A stretch of 64,000 nucleotides of DNA from PALSA-612 sp963773055 (GCA_963773055.1 CAVYZL010000006.1:1-64000); one strand, 5' to 3'. Counted from the first letter of the stretch, positions 18,401 to 25,265 are shown. A program made the numbers and translations. The notes: generated from the sequence alone by a model not told the origin.

Positions 18401-19331
18401 CGGCGACGTCGTCGGCAAAGGAGTGCTCGCCGCCGCGGCGATGGCACAACTCCGAAACGCGCTTCGCGTCTATGCGATGGATGGGCTGAAGCCGACGACG
18501 GTGCTGGCGAAGCTCAACCGGCTCGCGGACACGACGGGCCCGTCCTTCGCGACCGTGCTCTATGCGATCGTCGACACGACCACGCAGACCTGCCGCTACG
18601 CGAGCGCCGGTCACCCGCCGCCGCTGCTCGTGCGCGCGGACGGGTCGGCGGAGTACCTCGAGGGTGGGCGGTCGATCCCGATCGGCGTCCACGCGGACGT
18701 CCAGTACAGCCAGGATGTCGTCCAGCTGGAGCCGGGCGATGCGATCGTCCTCTATACGGACGGACTCGTCGAGCGGCGCGGCAGCACGCTGGACGAGGGG
18801 CTCGAGCAGCTGCGGAGCGCCGCAAGCGCTGGCCCCGCCGAGCTCGAGGCACTGCTCGACCACGTTGTCGCTGACCTCCTCGGCGACCAGCCATCCGCCG
18901 ACGACGTGGCAGTGCTCGCGCTGACGACGACGGCCCAGCCCGTCGAGCTCGTGCGGTCCTTTCCGGCCGAGCCGGCAGCGCTCGCCGAGATGCGCTCGTC
19001 CCTGCGCGACTGGCTCGCCAAGTGCCGGATCGCGGACGGGATGGCCGAAGACGTCGTTCTCGCGTCCTCTGAGGCATGCGCGAACGCCGTCGAGCACGCC
19101 GAGGATCCGTCCCAGGCGGTGTTCGACTTGCGGGCGGAGAAGATCGGTGACGAGATCGTCGTCTCCGTCCGTGACTACGGGCGCTGGCGAGAGCCGCGCG
19201 AGCAATCCGACCGTGGTTTCGGCCTGAAGCTGATCGCGGGCATGGTCGATGCGGTCGAGATCACCCGCCATGCGCGGGGCACCGAGGTGCAGCTGCGCCG
19301 GCGGAGCAACGGACCGGTACGCGTCTCGTGA
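15420..19331 (+). CDS. DUF4118-GAF(multiple)-SpoIIE phosphatase-HATPase signalling protein
   Basis: This 1303-residue protein is a sensor-phosphatase of the RsbU/SpoIIE type. Residues ~12-110 form a DUF4118-like membrane module (about four helices). About five GAF sensor domains follow (~140-300, 305-435, 455-605, 615-770, 780-930), joined by coiled-coil helices such as ERLRTLEAVAQAGLAARSLD. A PP2C/SpoIIE domain (~940-1160) has GGDWYD, VGDVVGKG, LYTDGLVERRG and ADDVAVLAL metal sites. The C-terminus (~1165-1300) is an RsbW-like HATPase with N-box SSEACANAVEHAE and G-box RGFGLKLIAGM. Joining phosphatase and kinase-like ATPase in one chain suggests it can set the STAS phosphorylation state both ways. 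The gene is GTG-started and ends at a strong hairpin. Confidence 0.92.
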   Translation: MKLSVSARSPGRLELALGVTLLGPVAATAIGLATGLEGRAGSAALFLVAVLVSTLIGGFAFGVATAVISYVPYLYYFVEPVHSFVPSGSGYAAVVAFAGAVALVVVLLHREQRARNDAIGAHDSATATAAQMERLQRLAALLAAAVTPAQIARILVSEGTAAVGATAGWVSVLSDETDELEHLSSLGYAESFVEEHRLIPLEGLHVAAQVARTGQPLWLETTSNAERTELRSAHQATGAEALALVPLRTTTDLPLGFMALRFPGPRVFTAADRDLLETFARQASEALQRSRLFESERQARRIATRLQSLTAALSAAAERSDVVRVIVDQTLEAFDATACDLYVSADGELRLAGHAGADPASPADVPADVERAILGESAASHSGDRSSIAVPLALGPRVFGALHIAADEPRSFDGADRTLAEAVASPCAQALERAELYQREFSARRTAQLATERLVRLQAMTAALATAVTVEDVTEVAVTQGAQAFGADAAAVHLVSDDAETLVVSATVGHTDRSSLLERLSMDEPLAATDAVRRGKILWFASHGALERRFPAEADVQAPWEATGLVPLVGREGPLGLLTLQFRERRPRRREDRALLATIGRQCGQAVERARLYEHERDARELESRLQELTAAVSGISGVDEIGDRVTAQLATLLGASAGVVVLHDPDGTLRPLATHDGAKPEEQTQTFVSSLPVAEAIRAGQVVVRDDGPSPAIGVPLVAGGKTIGAIGIELERSDGLVAAELELLEALGRHVAEAIERARLYGDEQAARAAAQRANERLRTLEAVAQAGLAARSLDELIENLLPLVRDLFGADRSALLLVDAERPEIRMRAAVGLDEETIAGVRMPIGRGIAGTIAETGQAVRIDDVVAAEPVSDYLRRYGGSLLGVPLRADGRVMGVLHVTSDRLAAFEDRDLRLLALAGDRFALALERMSLYEREHETAVTLQRSVLPERMPEIDGLRLAARYVPGSTGVRVGGDWYDAIELGAGRVGIVVGDVVGKGVLAAAAMAQLRNALRVYAMDGLKPTTVLAKLNRLADTTGPSFATVLYAIVDTTTQTCRYASAGHPPPLLVRADGSAEYLEGGRSIPIGVHADVQYSQDVVQLEPGDAIVLYTDGLVERRGSTLDEGLEQLRSAASAGPAELEALLDHVVADLLGDQPSADDVAVLALTTTAQPVELVRSFPAEPAALAEMRSSLRDWLAKCRIADGMAEDVVLASSEACANAVEHAEDPSQAVFDLRAEKIGDEIVVSVRDYGRWREPREQSDRGFGLKLIAGMVDAVEITRHARGTEVQLRRRSNGPVRVS

Positions 19332-19334
19332 CGC

Positions 19335-19364
19335 GAAGAGGGACGCGTGTCCGCGTCCCTCTTC
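19335..19364 (+). terminator. Terminator hairpin after the GAF/SpoIIE gene
   Basis: A perfect 13-bp stem (GAAGAGGGACGCG at 19335-19347 with its complement at 19352-19364) and a TGTC loop lie 4 bp after the stop codon. There is no long T-run. A second, weaker inverted repeat (ACCCGTGCG at 19417-19425 with CGCACGGGT at 19440-19448) sits before the convergent DUF6458 gene. Confidence 0.75.
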
Positions 19365-19457
19365 AAGCGCTACGCCGAGCGCCGGATGCAGGATGCTCGG
19401 TCGGTGCGCTCGTTCTACCCGTGCGGCTTCTTGTCCAAACGCACGGGTCGCGAGCGC

Positions 19458-19697
19458 TCAGACCGGGTCGTCCTCGACGATCGTGCGTCGGCGCGACGTG
19501 CCCCCTTCTTGGCGCGTGAAGTAGCCCGGCCCCGCCCAGCTCGACCAGAAGACGAGCGACGCGAGAATCGCGAAGGCGCCCACGCCCATCAGGATGTAGC
19601 CGGCCGTGTTGATGTCGAACCCGGTCGTATCGACCTCGACCGCCCAGGCGAGGATCGCGCCGGTGGCGACGAGCAGGATTCCGATGCCGAAGCCCAT
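19458..19697 (-). CDS. DUF6458-family small membrane protein
   Basis: This 79-residue protein has two hydrophobic segments (MGFGIGILLVATGAILAWAV and TAGYILMGVGAFAILASLVF) around the short acidic loop EVDTTGFDIN, then a charged cytoplasmic tail. The pattern matches DUF6458 proteins of actinobacteria, whose function is unknown. The ATG at 19697 was chosen because the hydrophobic N-terminus begins there. It is followed upstream by another small membrane protein gene on the same strand. Confidence 0.75.
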   Translation of the reverse strand: MGFGIGILLVATGAILAWAVEVDTTGFDINTAGYILMGVGAFAILASLVFWSSWAGPGYFTRQEGGTSRRRTIVEDDPV

Positions 19698-19716
19698 GAG
19701 ATCACCGTGCCTTTCG

Positions 19717-19851
19717 TCAGGCCGACCGGCTGACCATGCCGATAAGCGCAATGATCGCCGCGGCCACGAGCAGGAGGAACAGGAACTTGGTCACCGCCAC
19801 CCCGCCGACGATGGCGAACGCGATGATCAATGCAACGAGTAGCCAGATCAT
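19717..19851 (-). CDS. Very small hydrophobic membrane protein
   Basis: This 44-residue protein is almost entirely two transmembrane segments (IWLLVALIIAFAIVGGVAV and FLFLLLVAAAIIALIGMV) with the short linker TKF. It resembles the tiny hydrophobic proteins found near stress-response genes of actinobacteria. The minus-strand leader AGGAGGCTTCTCAATG gives a strong ribosome site for ATG 19851, which decides the start. It lies 19 bp upstream of the DUF6458 gene and is probably cotranscribed. Function unknown. Confidence 0.7.
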   Translation of the reverse strand: MIWLLVALIIAFAIVGGVAVTKFLFLLLVAAAIIALIGMVSRSA

Positions 19852-19942
19852 TGAGAAGCCTCCTTCGAGCGTGTTTGGCCTGAGGGCTGCTGTCGTACGA
19901 ACCACGCCTACCCGCTCGCACTCGGCCGCAAACCGCTCCCAG

Positions 19943-20119
19943 CTAGGCGCTGGTCCCCGAGCGGGGATCCAGCCCACCGCCGAGCAGCTCGTCCTCGTTC
20001 TCCGACTCTTCCTCGTCCGACTCGTCCTCATCGAAGAGGTCGTCCTCGATCGCCGGACTCTCGTCTTCGGCGGAGGCGAGGATACGCCATTCAGTCGTTC
20101 GAGCGCCTCGTTCGCTCAC
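19943..20119 (-). CDS. Small acidic protein, hypothetical
   Basis: A 58-codon minus-strand frame from GTG 20119 to TAG at 19943 encodes an extremely acidic segment (DDLFDEDESDEEESENEDEL, residues ~26-45) with a short Gly/Pro tail GGGLDPRSGTSA. Its acidity and clean ending argue for coding; the start is uncertain and no homologue is recognised. It lies upstream of the small hydrophobic protein gene in the same direction. Confidence 0.4.
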   Translation of the reverse strand: MSERGARTTEWRILASAEDESPAIEDDLFDEDESDEEESENEDELLGGGLDPRSGTSA

Positions 20120-20141
20120 AACCCAATGCCCTCCCGCGTTT

Positions 20142-20183
20142 GCCTCGCAATGCTTTCTTGCCGCCTCGCAATGCTTTCTTGCC
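20142..20183. repeat. Perfect 21-bp tandem duplication
   Basis: The unit GCCTCGCAATGCTTTCTTGCC occurs twice head to tail at 20142-20162 and 20163-20183 with no mismatch. It sits between the acidic small ORF (minus) and the STAS gene (plus), in the shared upstream region of both. It could be a recent slippage product or a paired regulator site. Confidence 0.8.
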
Positions 20184-20301
20184 GCTTAGCGCGATCTCAA
20201 ACCCTGGGGCGAACGACGCATTAATCTGAGAGGATCGCGAGCCTGCGTTTCGACCCGACAAAATCGGGTACGAGGCATCGTTGGATGCAGGACTCCCCAC
20301 G

Positions 20302-20652
20302 ATGAGCTTTCGCGTTTCCAGCGCTCCGGTCGCAGAGGGCGTTTCTGCGATCGACCTCGTAGGGGAGGTCGATCTGCACACCGCGCCCGAGCTCAAGGAG
20401 GAGCTGCACCGTGTAATCGACGGCGGCGCGCGTTTTGTCATCGTCGACTTGACCGACACGACCTTTCTCGACTCGACGGCGCTCGGCGTCCTCCTCGGTG
20501 GGCTGAAGCGGCTCCGCCCAGAGGAGGGAGGGGTCGTGCTCGTGTGCGGCAATCCGAACATCCGCAAGATCTTCGAGATCACCCTGCTCGACCGCGTTTT
20601 CACGATCCTCGACACGCGCGACGAGGCCGTCTCCTCCCTCGCGGTCGCGTAG
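20302..20652 (+). CDS. Anti-sigma factor antagonist (STAS domain)
   Basis: This 116-residue STAS protein has IDLVGEVDLHTAPELKEEL and the phospho-acceptor motif TTFLDSTALGVLLGG, with Ser in the DSTALG position. The C-terminal helix NIRKIFEITLLDRVFTI is typical of RsbV/SpoIIAA. It has no neighbouring kinase in its transcription unit, so it probably acts in trans on one of the RsbW-like proteins at 23.6-25.2 kb, which is inference. The region upstream includes the tandem repeat. Confidence 0.9.
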   Translation: MSFRVSSAPVAEGVSAIDLVGEVDLHTAPELKEELHRVIDGGARFVIVDLTDTTFLDSTALGVLLGGLKRLRPEEGGVVLVCGNPNIRKIFEITLLDRVFTILDTRDEAVSSLAVA

Positions 20653-20661
20653 CGGGTTTCG

Positions 20662-21111
20662 CTAGCCCCCGCTTGCGCGGGGGATGAAGCTGATCGAGCC
20701 GCTCGTTTCGAGCACGGCCCAGCGGACGTCCCTGATCGACTCGATCTGCTGCAGGCGCGCCTGCGCGGCGAGCTCGTCGATCGTGATCCGCTCGCGACGG
20801 AGATTCGGCTCGATCGCCTTGCCGTCCTCGACGAGCACGATCGGCCGACCCTCGAGCGCGGGACGAACGCGCGGAAAACGGAAGCTGAGCCATGACACGA
20901 ACACGGCCAGCAGGCAGATCGTCGTCATCGCGAGCATCGCTCCGGTAAGCGAGAAGTCGTTCTGTGTCACGCCCTGCTGAACGAGGTCGCCGACGACGAC
21001 GAGCACGATCAGGTCGAACGGCTCGAGGCTGCCGAGCTCGCGATGGCCCATGATCCGCAGCAGGAGGAAGATGAAGGCGAAGATGACGACCGCGCGGATG
21101 ACAATGTCCAT
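20662..21111 (-). CDS. DUF421 (YetF-like) membrane protein
   Basis: This 149-residue protein has three N-terminal transmembrane helices (from IVIRAVVIFAFIFLLLRIMG) with the conserved GHRELGSLEPFDLIVLVVVG block and then the cytoplasmic YetF domain (RPIVLVEDGKAIEPNLRRER, IDELAAQARLQQIESI, ending ISFIPRASGG). DUF421 proteins occur near spore or stress genes; the molecular role is unknown. It is 12 bp after the neighbouring minus-strand gene and converges with the STAS gene. Confidence 0.88.
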   Translation of the reverse strand: MDIVIRAVVIFAFIFLLLRIMGHRELGSLEPFDLIVLVVVGDLVQQGVTQNDFSLTGAMLAMTTICLLAVFVSWLSFRFPRVRPALEGRPIVLVEDGKAIEPNLRRERITIDELAAQARLQQIESIRDVRWAVLETSGSISFIPRASGG

Positions 21112-21123
21112 CGGTCCCCTCCT

Positions 21124-21648
21124 TCACGGATAGACGACGACCGACCGTCGCACGACGGTCACTGGCCGCCCGTCGACCTCGAGGACGGCGTTCTGGCGCC
21201 GTCGGCCGATCGCCGTCGGGTTGGCCTGGAAATAGAGGCGGAGGACGTACTTCTGCCCGGCGGGCAGGTCACCGAGAGCGAGCACGCTATGGCCGTTCCG
21301 CTGCGTCCACGAGACCGGGTCCGGCGCGGTGGCATTCAACGTCATGGTGTCGAACCAACCGGGGTCGAGAACGAGGCTGACGCGGCGAAGATCGTCTCGT
21401 GCGCGGACCGTGAACCGCGCCTCGAAGATCAGCCCGGTGCGGAGCGCTGCGGGGGCGCGGATCTCGAGCTTGGCCATAGGCGTGTCCGCGACGGCCGTCG
21501 TGGACCGCTGCCCGAAGACGTTCCAGAGCGCGGCGACGACGAAAGCGAGGAGGCAGACGAGCCCGACGCGCCGAAACCACGGCTCGAACGACCCTGACTG
21601 GACGGCGACGTGGCGTCTGCGATCGAGCGTGTCGGGGAGGTCTGGCAT
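21124..21648 (-). CDS. Single-pass membrane-anchored protein, hypothetical
   Basis: I do not recognise this 174-residue protein. A basic N-terminus is followed by one transmembrane helix (VGLVCLLAFVVAALWNVFG, ~29-47) and an extracytoplasmic beta-rich domain of about 120 residues (KLEIRAPAALRTGLIFEARF, SVLALGDLPAGQKYVLRLYF) that looks like an Ig-like or adhesin fold. Its stop lies 12 bp before the DUF421 start on the same strand, so the pair is probably one operon at the cell surface. Confidence 0.65.
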   Translation of the reverse strand: MPDLPDTLDRRRHVAVQSGSFEPWFRRVGLVCLLAFVVAALWNVFGQRSTTAVADTPMAKLEIRAPAALRTGLIFEARFTVRARDDLRRVSLVLDPGWFDTMTLNATAPDPVSWTQRNGHSVLALGDLPAGQKYVLRLYFQANPTAIGRRRQNAVLEVDGRPVTVVRRSVVVYP

Positions 21649-21696
21649 GTTGTGTGGTCGGCGGCCGCTGGCGTTGGGCCGCGTCGCGGGATTCGA

Positions 21697-22041
21697 TCAG
21701 CTCTTGCGCCCGTCGACCGCGCGCCGCAGCTGCTCCTTGTTCATCTTCGAGCGGCCATCGATTTTCATCCGGCGGGCCTCCTGATAGAGCTGCTCGAGCG
21801 TCCGGCCTCGACCGCGTGTCCCGTGCGAGCGAAGGCCGCCGCGGCGGCCGGAAGAGATGTCCGTCCGCGAGAGCTTCGACGAGGTCTTCGACTCGCCGTG
21901 ACGTGCGCGCTCCTTGTTGACCGTTCGCGCAGCGATCTCTTCCGCCCGATCCTCGGACGCTCCGCCTTCCTTTGCGCTCTCCTTGATGTGCTCGTACTGG
22001 CGAGCGCGCTTCGTCCCCTTCTTCACGCCTCGTGGCGGCAT
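21697..22041 (-). CDS. Small basic protein with Rho-N/SAP-like C-terminus
   Basis: This 114-residue protein is highly charged: KKGTKRARQYEHIKESAKEG at the front and, at the end, TLEQLYQEARRMKIDGRSKM followed by NKEQLRRAVDG, a short helix-extended-helix pattern like the Rho N-terminal/SAP nucleic-acid-binding motif. Actinobacterial homologues are often labelled plasmid stabilisation protein without good evidence. GGAGGAG lies just before ATG 22041. Binding to DNA or RNA is inferred. Confidence 0.65.
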   Translation of the reverse strand: MPPRGVKKGTKRARQYEHIKESAKEGGASEDRAEEIAARTVNKERARHGESKTSSKLSRTDISSGRRGGLRSHGTRGRGRTLEQLYQEARRMKIDGRSKMNKEQLRRAVDGRKS

Positions 22042-22051
22042 GGCTCCTCCT

Positions 22052-22438
22052 TCAGTCCGTGGCCGGCAGAGTTATCCGTCGGACCGCGACGTGGCGACCC
22101 TCGAGCTCCGGCAGCTCGAGCTCCGTGCCTGCCGGCGTGACGAACACCACCTCTTCCGCCGGGAAGGTCCGCAGCGCATCCTCGGCGGCCTGCTCCGGGA
22201 TCGGATCGCCCGGCGTCGGCTCGGTCTGGCCATCGATCGCCTGAGCGCCAGTCTCCGCGAGCTGCTGGGCCTCGCGGCGCGCGCCGTCTTCGTCGTTCGT
22301 CAGCCACTCCAGGCGGGACAGCGAGGGCGAGCCCACGACCTTGATCGTGCAGTCGGGCTCGAGCTCCGCGGCGAGCGCCTCGGTCAGGCGCGCCGGGTCC
22401 ACGGCATCCGAGACGACGACGAGCACGTTGCGACCCAT
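22052..22438 (-). CDS. Hypothetical protein with N-terminal UspA-like strand
   Basis: This 128-residue protein begins with RNVLVVVSDAVDPARLTEAL, a strand-loop-helix like nucleotide-binding universal-stress folds, then an acidic middle (NDEDGARREAQQLAETGAQA) and FPAEEVVFVTPAGTELELPE. No full family could be assigned. It starts 10 bp upstream of the Rho-N-like gene and is probably cotranscribed with it. Actinobacterial stress islands often carry such small proteins. Confidence 0.55.
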   Translation of the reverse strand: MGRNVLVVVSDAVDPARLTEALAAELEPDCTIKVVGSPSLSRLEWLTNDEDGARREAQQLAETGAQAIDGQTEPTPGDPIPEQAAEDALRTFPAEEVVFVTPAGTELELPELEGRHVAVRRITLPATD

Positions 22439-22618
22439 GTTCGGGAGATATCCGTTGCGGGCGGTTTGGAAACGCGCGCCTGAGGTACTCCATCGCCTGG
22501 TGGGGCACGGACGAGGGCTCGTGCGGTTGGGAAGCCGGCTTCACACACGCACACTGGGCGCGCGAGCCCTCGTCACATCACGCAGCGGTCGTTTCACCGT
22601 CTCTCGATCGGGCAAAGA

Positions 22619-22636
22619 CCCCATATGGATATGGGG
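22619..22636. promoter_or_regulatory. Perfect palindrome over a start codon, candidate operator
   Basis: CCCCATAT-GG-ATATGGGG is an 18-bp perfect inverted repeat with a 2-bp spacer. The ATG at 22625 of the thioredoxin-like gene lies inside it, and a second in-frame ATG starts at 22631. A repressor bound here would block initiation directly. No matching regulator is encoded next to it. Confidence 0.45.
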
Positions 22637-22951
22637 TTGGAAGGTCGCTCCCGCCCAGAGCCTCGCCGCGCGGCGCTCTTGTTCTTCACGCGCAAGAGCT
22701 CCGGTCCCGCTCGTCGCATGGACGGTTTGATCGCGCACCACGCCCGCGTGGCGCGTGACCGCGTCCGCGTTTGGCGTGTCGACGTCGACGAGTACCCGGA
22801 CCTTGCCGACAGGCTCTCGGTCAGGACGATCCCGACGATCGTGCTCGTACGCAGGCGCTCCGCGCTCGGCCGGATCGAGGGACGTGCGAGCAGCGCCGAG
22901 ATCAGGCAGTTGATTGAGGAGCACGTCGCGCCGGTGGCGGGCGCCGGCTAG
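22625..22951 (+). CDS. Thioredoxin-fold protein lacking the CxxC active site
   Basis: This 108-residue protein has the thioredoxin arrangement: strand AALLFFT, then an active-site loop KSSGPARRMD (24-33) where the usual WCGPC is SSGPA, helix, strand VRVWRVDVDEYPDLAD, and the cis-Pro motif VRTIPTIVLV (Pro70). Neither redox Cys is present, so it cannot do thiol exchange and may be a binding or chaperone-like module. No in-frame TGA sits at the Cys positions, so selenocysteine is excluded. A perfect palindrome covers the start. Confidence 0.75.
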   Translation: MDMGLEGRSRPEPRRAALLFFTRKSSGPARRMDGLIAHHARVARDRVRVWRVDVDEYPDLADRLSVRTIPTIVLVRRRSALGRIEGRASSAEIRQLIEEHVAPVAGAG

Positions 22952-23355
22952 CCGGCGTAGTAGTCGTCGATCCGGTCGAGGTGCGCTTCGACGGCGACGC
23001 TGCTATCGACGGTCGGGGCGAGGCAGACCTCTGCGCTCGAGCGGCCGACGACGATCGTCTGGTCGTAGAGGTCGATTCGGTCGATCAGCCCGGCCGGCAG
23101 CACGAACAGGCTCTCCACCGGCGTGCGCACGACGATGTAGCTCCCACCCGGCATGTACGTGGCCTCGGCAACGTGCCCGAGCGGCCCGTCGGACGCTTCG
23201 ACGTGGAAGCCGACGAGGACCACGCCGCGGCCGACGTCCACGCCTAGCTCGCGTTCGTGGCCGTACGACCAGAGGTAGCGTCGTGCAGGCCGCTGCTCGC
23301 GGCGGGGTCCCACCCGGTTCAACCCAGCAAATCGACGAGGTAGGCGATCAACCAC
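22948..23355 (-). CDS. PRC-barrel-like small protein, hypothetical
   Basis: The 135-residue frame contains GPLGHVAEATYMPGGSYIVV, PVESLFVLPAGLIDRIDL and TIVVGRSSAEVCLAPTVDSS, a pattern of short strands like PRC-barrel/YlmC proteins. The start is unsure because the first dozen codons overlap the end of the small membrane protein gene upstream by 37 bp; a later GTG may be used. It converges with the thioredoxin-like gene (4-bp overlap). Function unknown. Confidence 0.55.
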   Translation of the reverse strand: MVDRLPRRFAGLNRVGPRREQRPARRYLWSYGHERELGVDVGRGVVLVGFHVEASDGPLGHVAEATYMPGGSYIVVRTPVESLFVLPAGLIDRIDLYDQTIVVGRSSAEVCLAPTVDSSVAVEAHLDRIDDYYAG

Positions 23356-23477
23356 GCGAGGCCGGCGATCGTGAAGATCAACGCACCGACGCCGAGAAGC
23401 AGGATCAGCGGCGTGCGCGCGCTCCGGCCGCGGGCGGCGACACGCAGCTCGTGGGAGACGAGGTTCTCGTCGCGCAT
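23319..23477 (-). CDS. Small single-pass membrane protein
   Basis: This 52-residue protein has a charged N-terminus (MRDENLVSHELRVAARGRSA) and one hydrophobic segment, LILLLGVGALIFTIAGLAWL, ending IAYLVDLLG. It is divergent from the RsbW-like/sigma cluster and shares its upstream region. Nothing more can be said from sequence. Confidence 0.5.
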   Translation of the reverse strand: MRDENLVSHELRVAARGRSARTPLILLLGVGALIFTIAGLAWLIAYLVDLLG

Positions 23478-23635
23478 GGTGCTTCGATTCCCACCTGCCA
23501 CCGGCTCAAACCTCGGAGGCGTTTTCGACCTCCCGCTTTCCGGGTATACGTGTTGTCGGCGCCTCGACACGGGGAGTCGAGCGCCCGTGTCCCCACCAAC
23601 CTCCCCAGATCCAGATCGACACGCTCACCCTCACC

Positions 23636-23989
23636 GTGCCGAACGCCCGCCCGTACTTCGGGGTCGCGCGGCTGCTCGTCGGCGGCCTGGCGGCACGGCT
23701 CGATCTGGGCTACGAGCAGATGGACGACCTCCAGCTGGCGGTCGAGACCGTTCTCGCCGAATGCGGGCCGTCGGGCGACACGGTGACGCTCGAAGCGTCG
23801 ATCGGCGACTCCCTGGCGATCACCGTCGGGCCGCTGCGAAGCGCGGTCGGAGGGCCAGAGGCGCCCGAGGCGTCCGCCCTGTCGTTCGCGCGCCTGCTCG
23901 ACAAGCTCGTCGCTCAGACGGCGATCGTCGAGCGAGACGACGAGATCTGGCTGCGACTCGAACAGCGACTTCCGAGCGGGTCGCGGTGA
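23636..23989 (+). CDS. Degenerate RsbW-like anti-sigma/ATPase protein
   Basis: This 117-residue protein fits the RsbW/HATPase outline (NARPYFGVARLLVGGLAARL, then LQLAVETVLAECGPSGD and EASIGDSLAITVGPL) but lacks recognisable G1/G2 ATP-lid boxes, so it may not bind ATP. GTG 23636 is the first start in the frame; the sequence IQIDTLTLTVPNARPY continues naturally upstream, so the true start may be hidden by an indel near 23600. It ends 2 bp before the sigma factor gene, the classic anti-sigma/sigma arrangement. Confidence 0.6.
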   Translation: MPNARPYFGVARLLVGGLAARLDLGYEQMDDLQLAVETVLAECGPSGDTVTLEASIGDSLAITVGPLRSAVGGPEAPEASALSFARLLDKLVAQTAIVERDDEIWLRLEQRLPSGSR

Positions 23990-23991
23990 CC

Positions 23992-24729
23992 ATGGCCGTC
24001 GATCGATCCCAGCTCGAGCTGCTACGGGCATACCACGAGGAAGGCGACGAGCGGGCGCGCGACCAGCTGATCGAACAGAACATGCCGCTCGTGCGGGCGA
24101 TCGCCCGTCGCTATTCCGGCAAGGGCGAACCACTCGACGACCTGGTCCAGGTCGGCTCGATCGGGCTGATCAAGGCGATCGACCGCTTCGACCTCGACCG
24201 CGGGGTGGCGCTCCAGACGTACGCCGTGCCGACGATCGTCGGCGAGATCAAGCGCCACTTCCGCGACCGCGGCTGGGCGATGCACGTTCCGCGCCGCCTC
24301 AAGGAGCTGAACCTCAAGCTCTCGAAGCTGATCGAGGAGCTGAGCGGCCAGCTCGGCCGGTCGCCGACGATCGACGAGCTCGCCATGGCATCCGGCGCCG
24401 ACGAGGAAGAAGTCGTCGAGGCGCTCGAGGCCGGCTACGCGTATACCACCGAGCCGCTGACGTTGCCCGGCGACGACGACACCGAGCTCGATCGGCTGCA
24501 CCGGCTCGGCAGGATCGACGAGGGGTTCGCGACAGCGGAAGACCGGTCGCTGCTCGACCACGGGTTCGAGGCGCTCGACGAGCGCGAGCGGAAGATCGTC
24601 GAGCTCCGGTTCGTCGACGGGCTCACGCAGTCGCAGATCGCGCATCAGATCGGCATCTCGCAAATGCACGTCTCGCGCCTGATCCGCCGTTCTCTCGACA
24701 CGATGCGCGAAGCGATCGAGGAGGCGTAG
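23992..24729 (+). CDS. RNA polymerase sigma factor, SigB/SigF/SigG family
   Basis: This 245-residue group-3 sigma factor has region 2 (LVRAIARRYSGKGEPLDDLV, VGSIGLIKAIDRFDLDRGVA, TYAVPTIVGEIKRHFRDRGW), region 3 (WAMHVPRRLKELNLKLSKLI) and region 4 (ERERKIVELRFVDGLTQSQI, GISQMHVSRLIRRSL). The motif RDRGWAMHVPRR is diagnostic of the SigB/F general-stress subfamily. The ATG at 23992 follows the upstream TGA by 2 bp, and the next gene starts right after its stop. It is probably held by one or both flanking RsbW-like proteins. Confidence 0.94.
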   Translation: MAVDRSQLELLRAYHEEGDERARDQLIEQNMPLVRAIARRYSGKGEPLDDLVQVGSIGLIKAIDRFDLDRGVALQTYAVPTIVGEIKRHFRDRGWAMHVPRRLKELNLKLSKLIEELSGQLGRSPTIDELAMASGADEEEVVEALEAGYAYTTEPLTLPGDDDTELDRLHRLGRIDEGFATAEDRSLLDHGFEALDERERKIVELRFVDGLTQSQIAHQIGISQMHVSRLIRRSLDTMREAIEEA

Positions 24730-25170
24730 ATGATGACGCCGAGCGCACAGCTCCACGCCGTCCGCCTGCAGGTTCCCGCCAAGTCGGAGTACCTGACGCT
24801 CTGCCGGCTCGTCCTCTCGGGGGTCGCCCGCATCCACGGGATCGACGACGAGACGCTCGCCGATCTCAAGCTCGCGGTCACCGAAGCGTGCTCGAACGCC
24901 ATCCGGCACGCGTATGACGACGACGCTGAGGGTACCGTCGAGCTCGCGATCGACGTTCGGGACGGCCTGCTCACGATCGAGGTCGTAGACGAGGGGCGAG
25001 GCTTCGATCTCGAGGAAGCGCCGGCGCGCGTGTTCGAGGACGAGGCCCACGAGGACGGGATGGGGCTCGCGATCATTCGCGAGCTCGTCGACGGGTTGGA
25101 GCTCGCCCCGATGGACGGACACGGCAGCCGTCTGCGGCTCACGAAGGAGCTTCACGCCATCGGAAGCTGA
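24730..25170 (+). CDS. RsbW-like anti-sigma factor (HATPase kinase)
   Basis: This 146-residue anti-sigma kinase has the N-box LKLAVTEACSNAIRHAY (with Glu and Asn for Mg-ATP), G1 VDEGRGFD and G2 EDGMGLAIIREL. In the family it binds the SigB/F-type sigma or phosphorylates a STAS antagonist. Its ATGATG directly abuts the sigma stop, so the two are cotranslated. Partners are likely the sigma factor here and the STAS proteins at 15.0 and 20.3 kb; this pairing is inferred. Confidence 0.92.
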   Translation: MMTPSAQLHAVRLQVPAKSEYLTLCRLVLSGVARIHGIDDETLADLKLAVTEACSNAIRHAYDDDAEGTVELAIDVRDGLLTIEVVDEGRGFDLEEAPARVFEDEAHEDGMGLAIIRELVDGLELAPMDGHGSRLRLTKELHAIGS

Positions 25171-25265
25171 GCTTCACCCGACGAGGCTCGGCTTCGCGAC
25201 CGCGCTCGGCATTCGCGCGCTCGAATCGCGGCTGGCCAAGCCCTAGATACCATCGGGTTACGGCC

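Noticed and set aside
16650..19271. Open minus-strand frame of 873 codons
   Set aside because: Antisense shadow of the GAF/SpoIIE gene, without domain motifs.
22694..22715. Selenocysteine in the thioredoxin-like loop
   Set aside because: Codons at the former Cys positions are ordinary Ser/Ala codons; no TGA.
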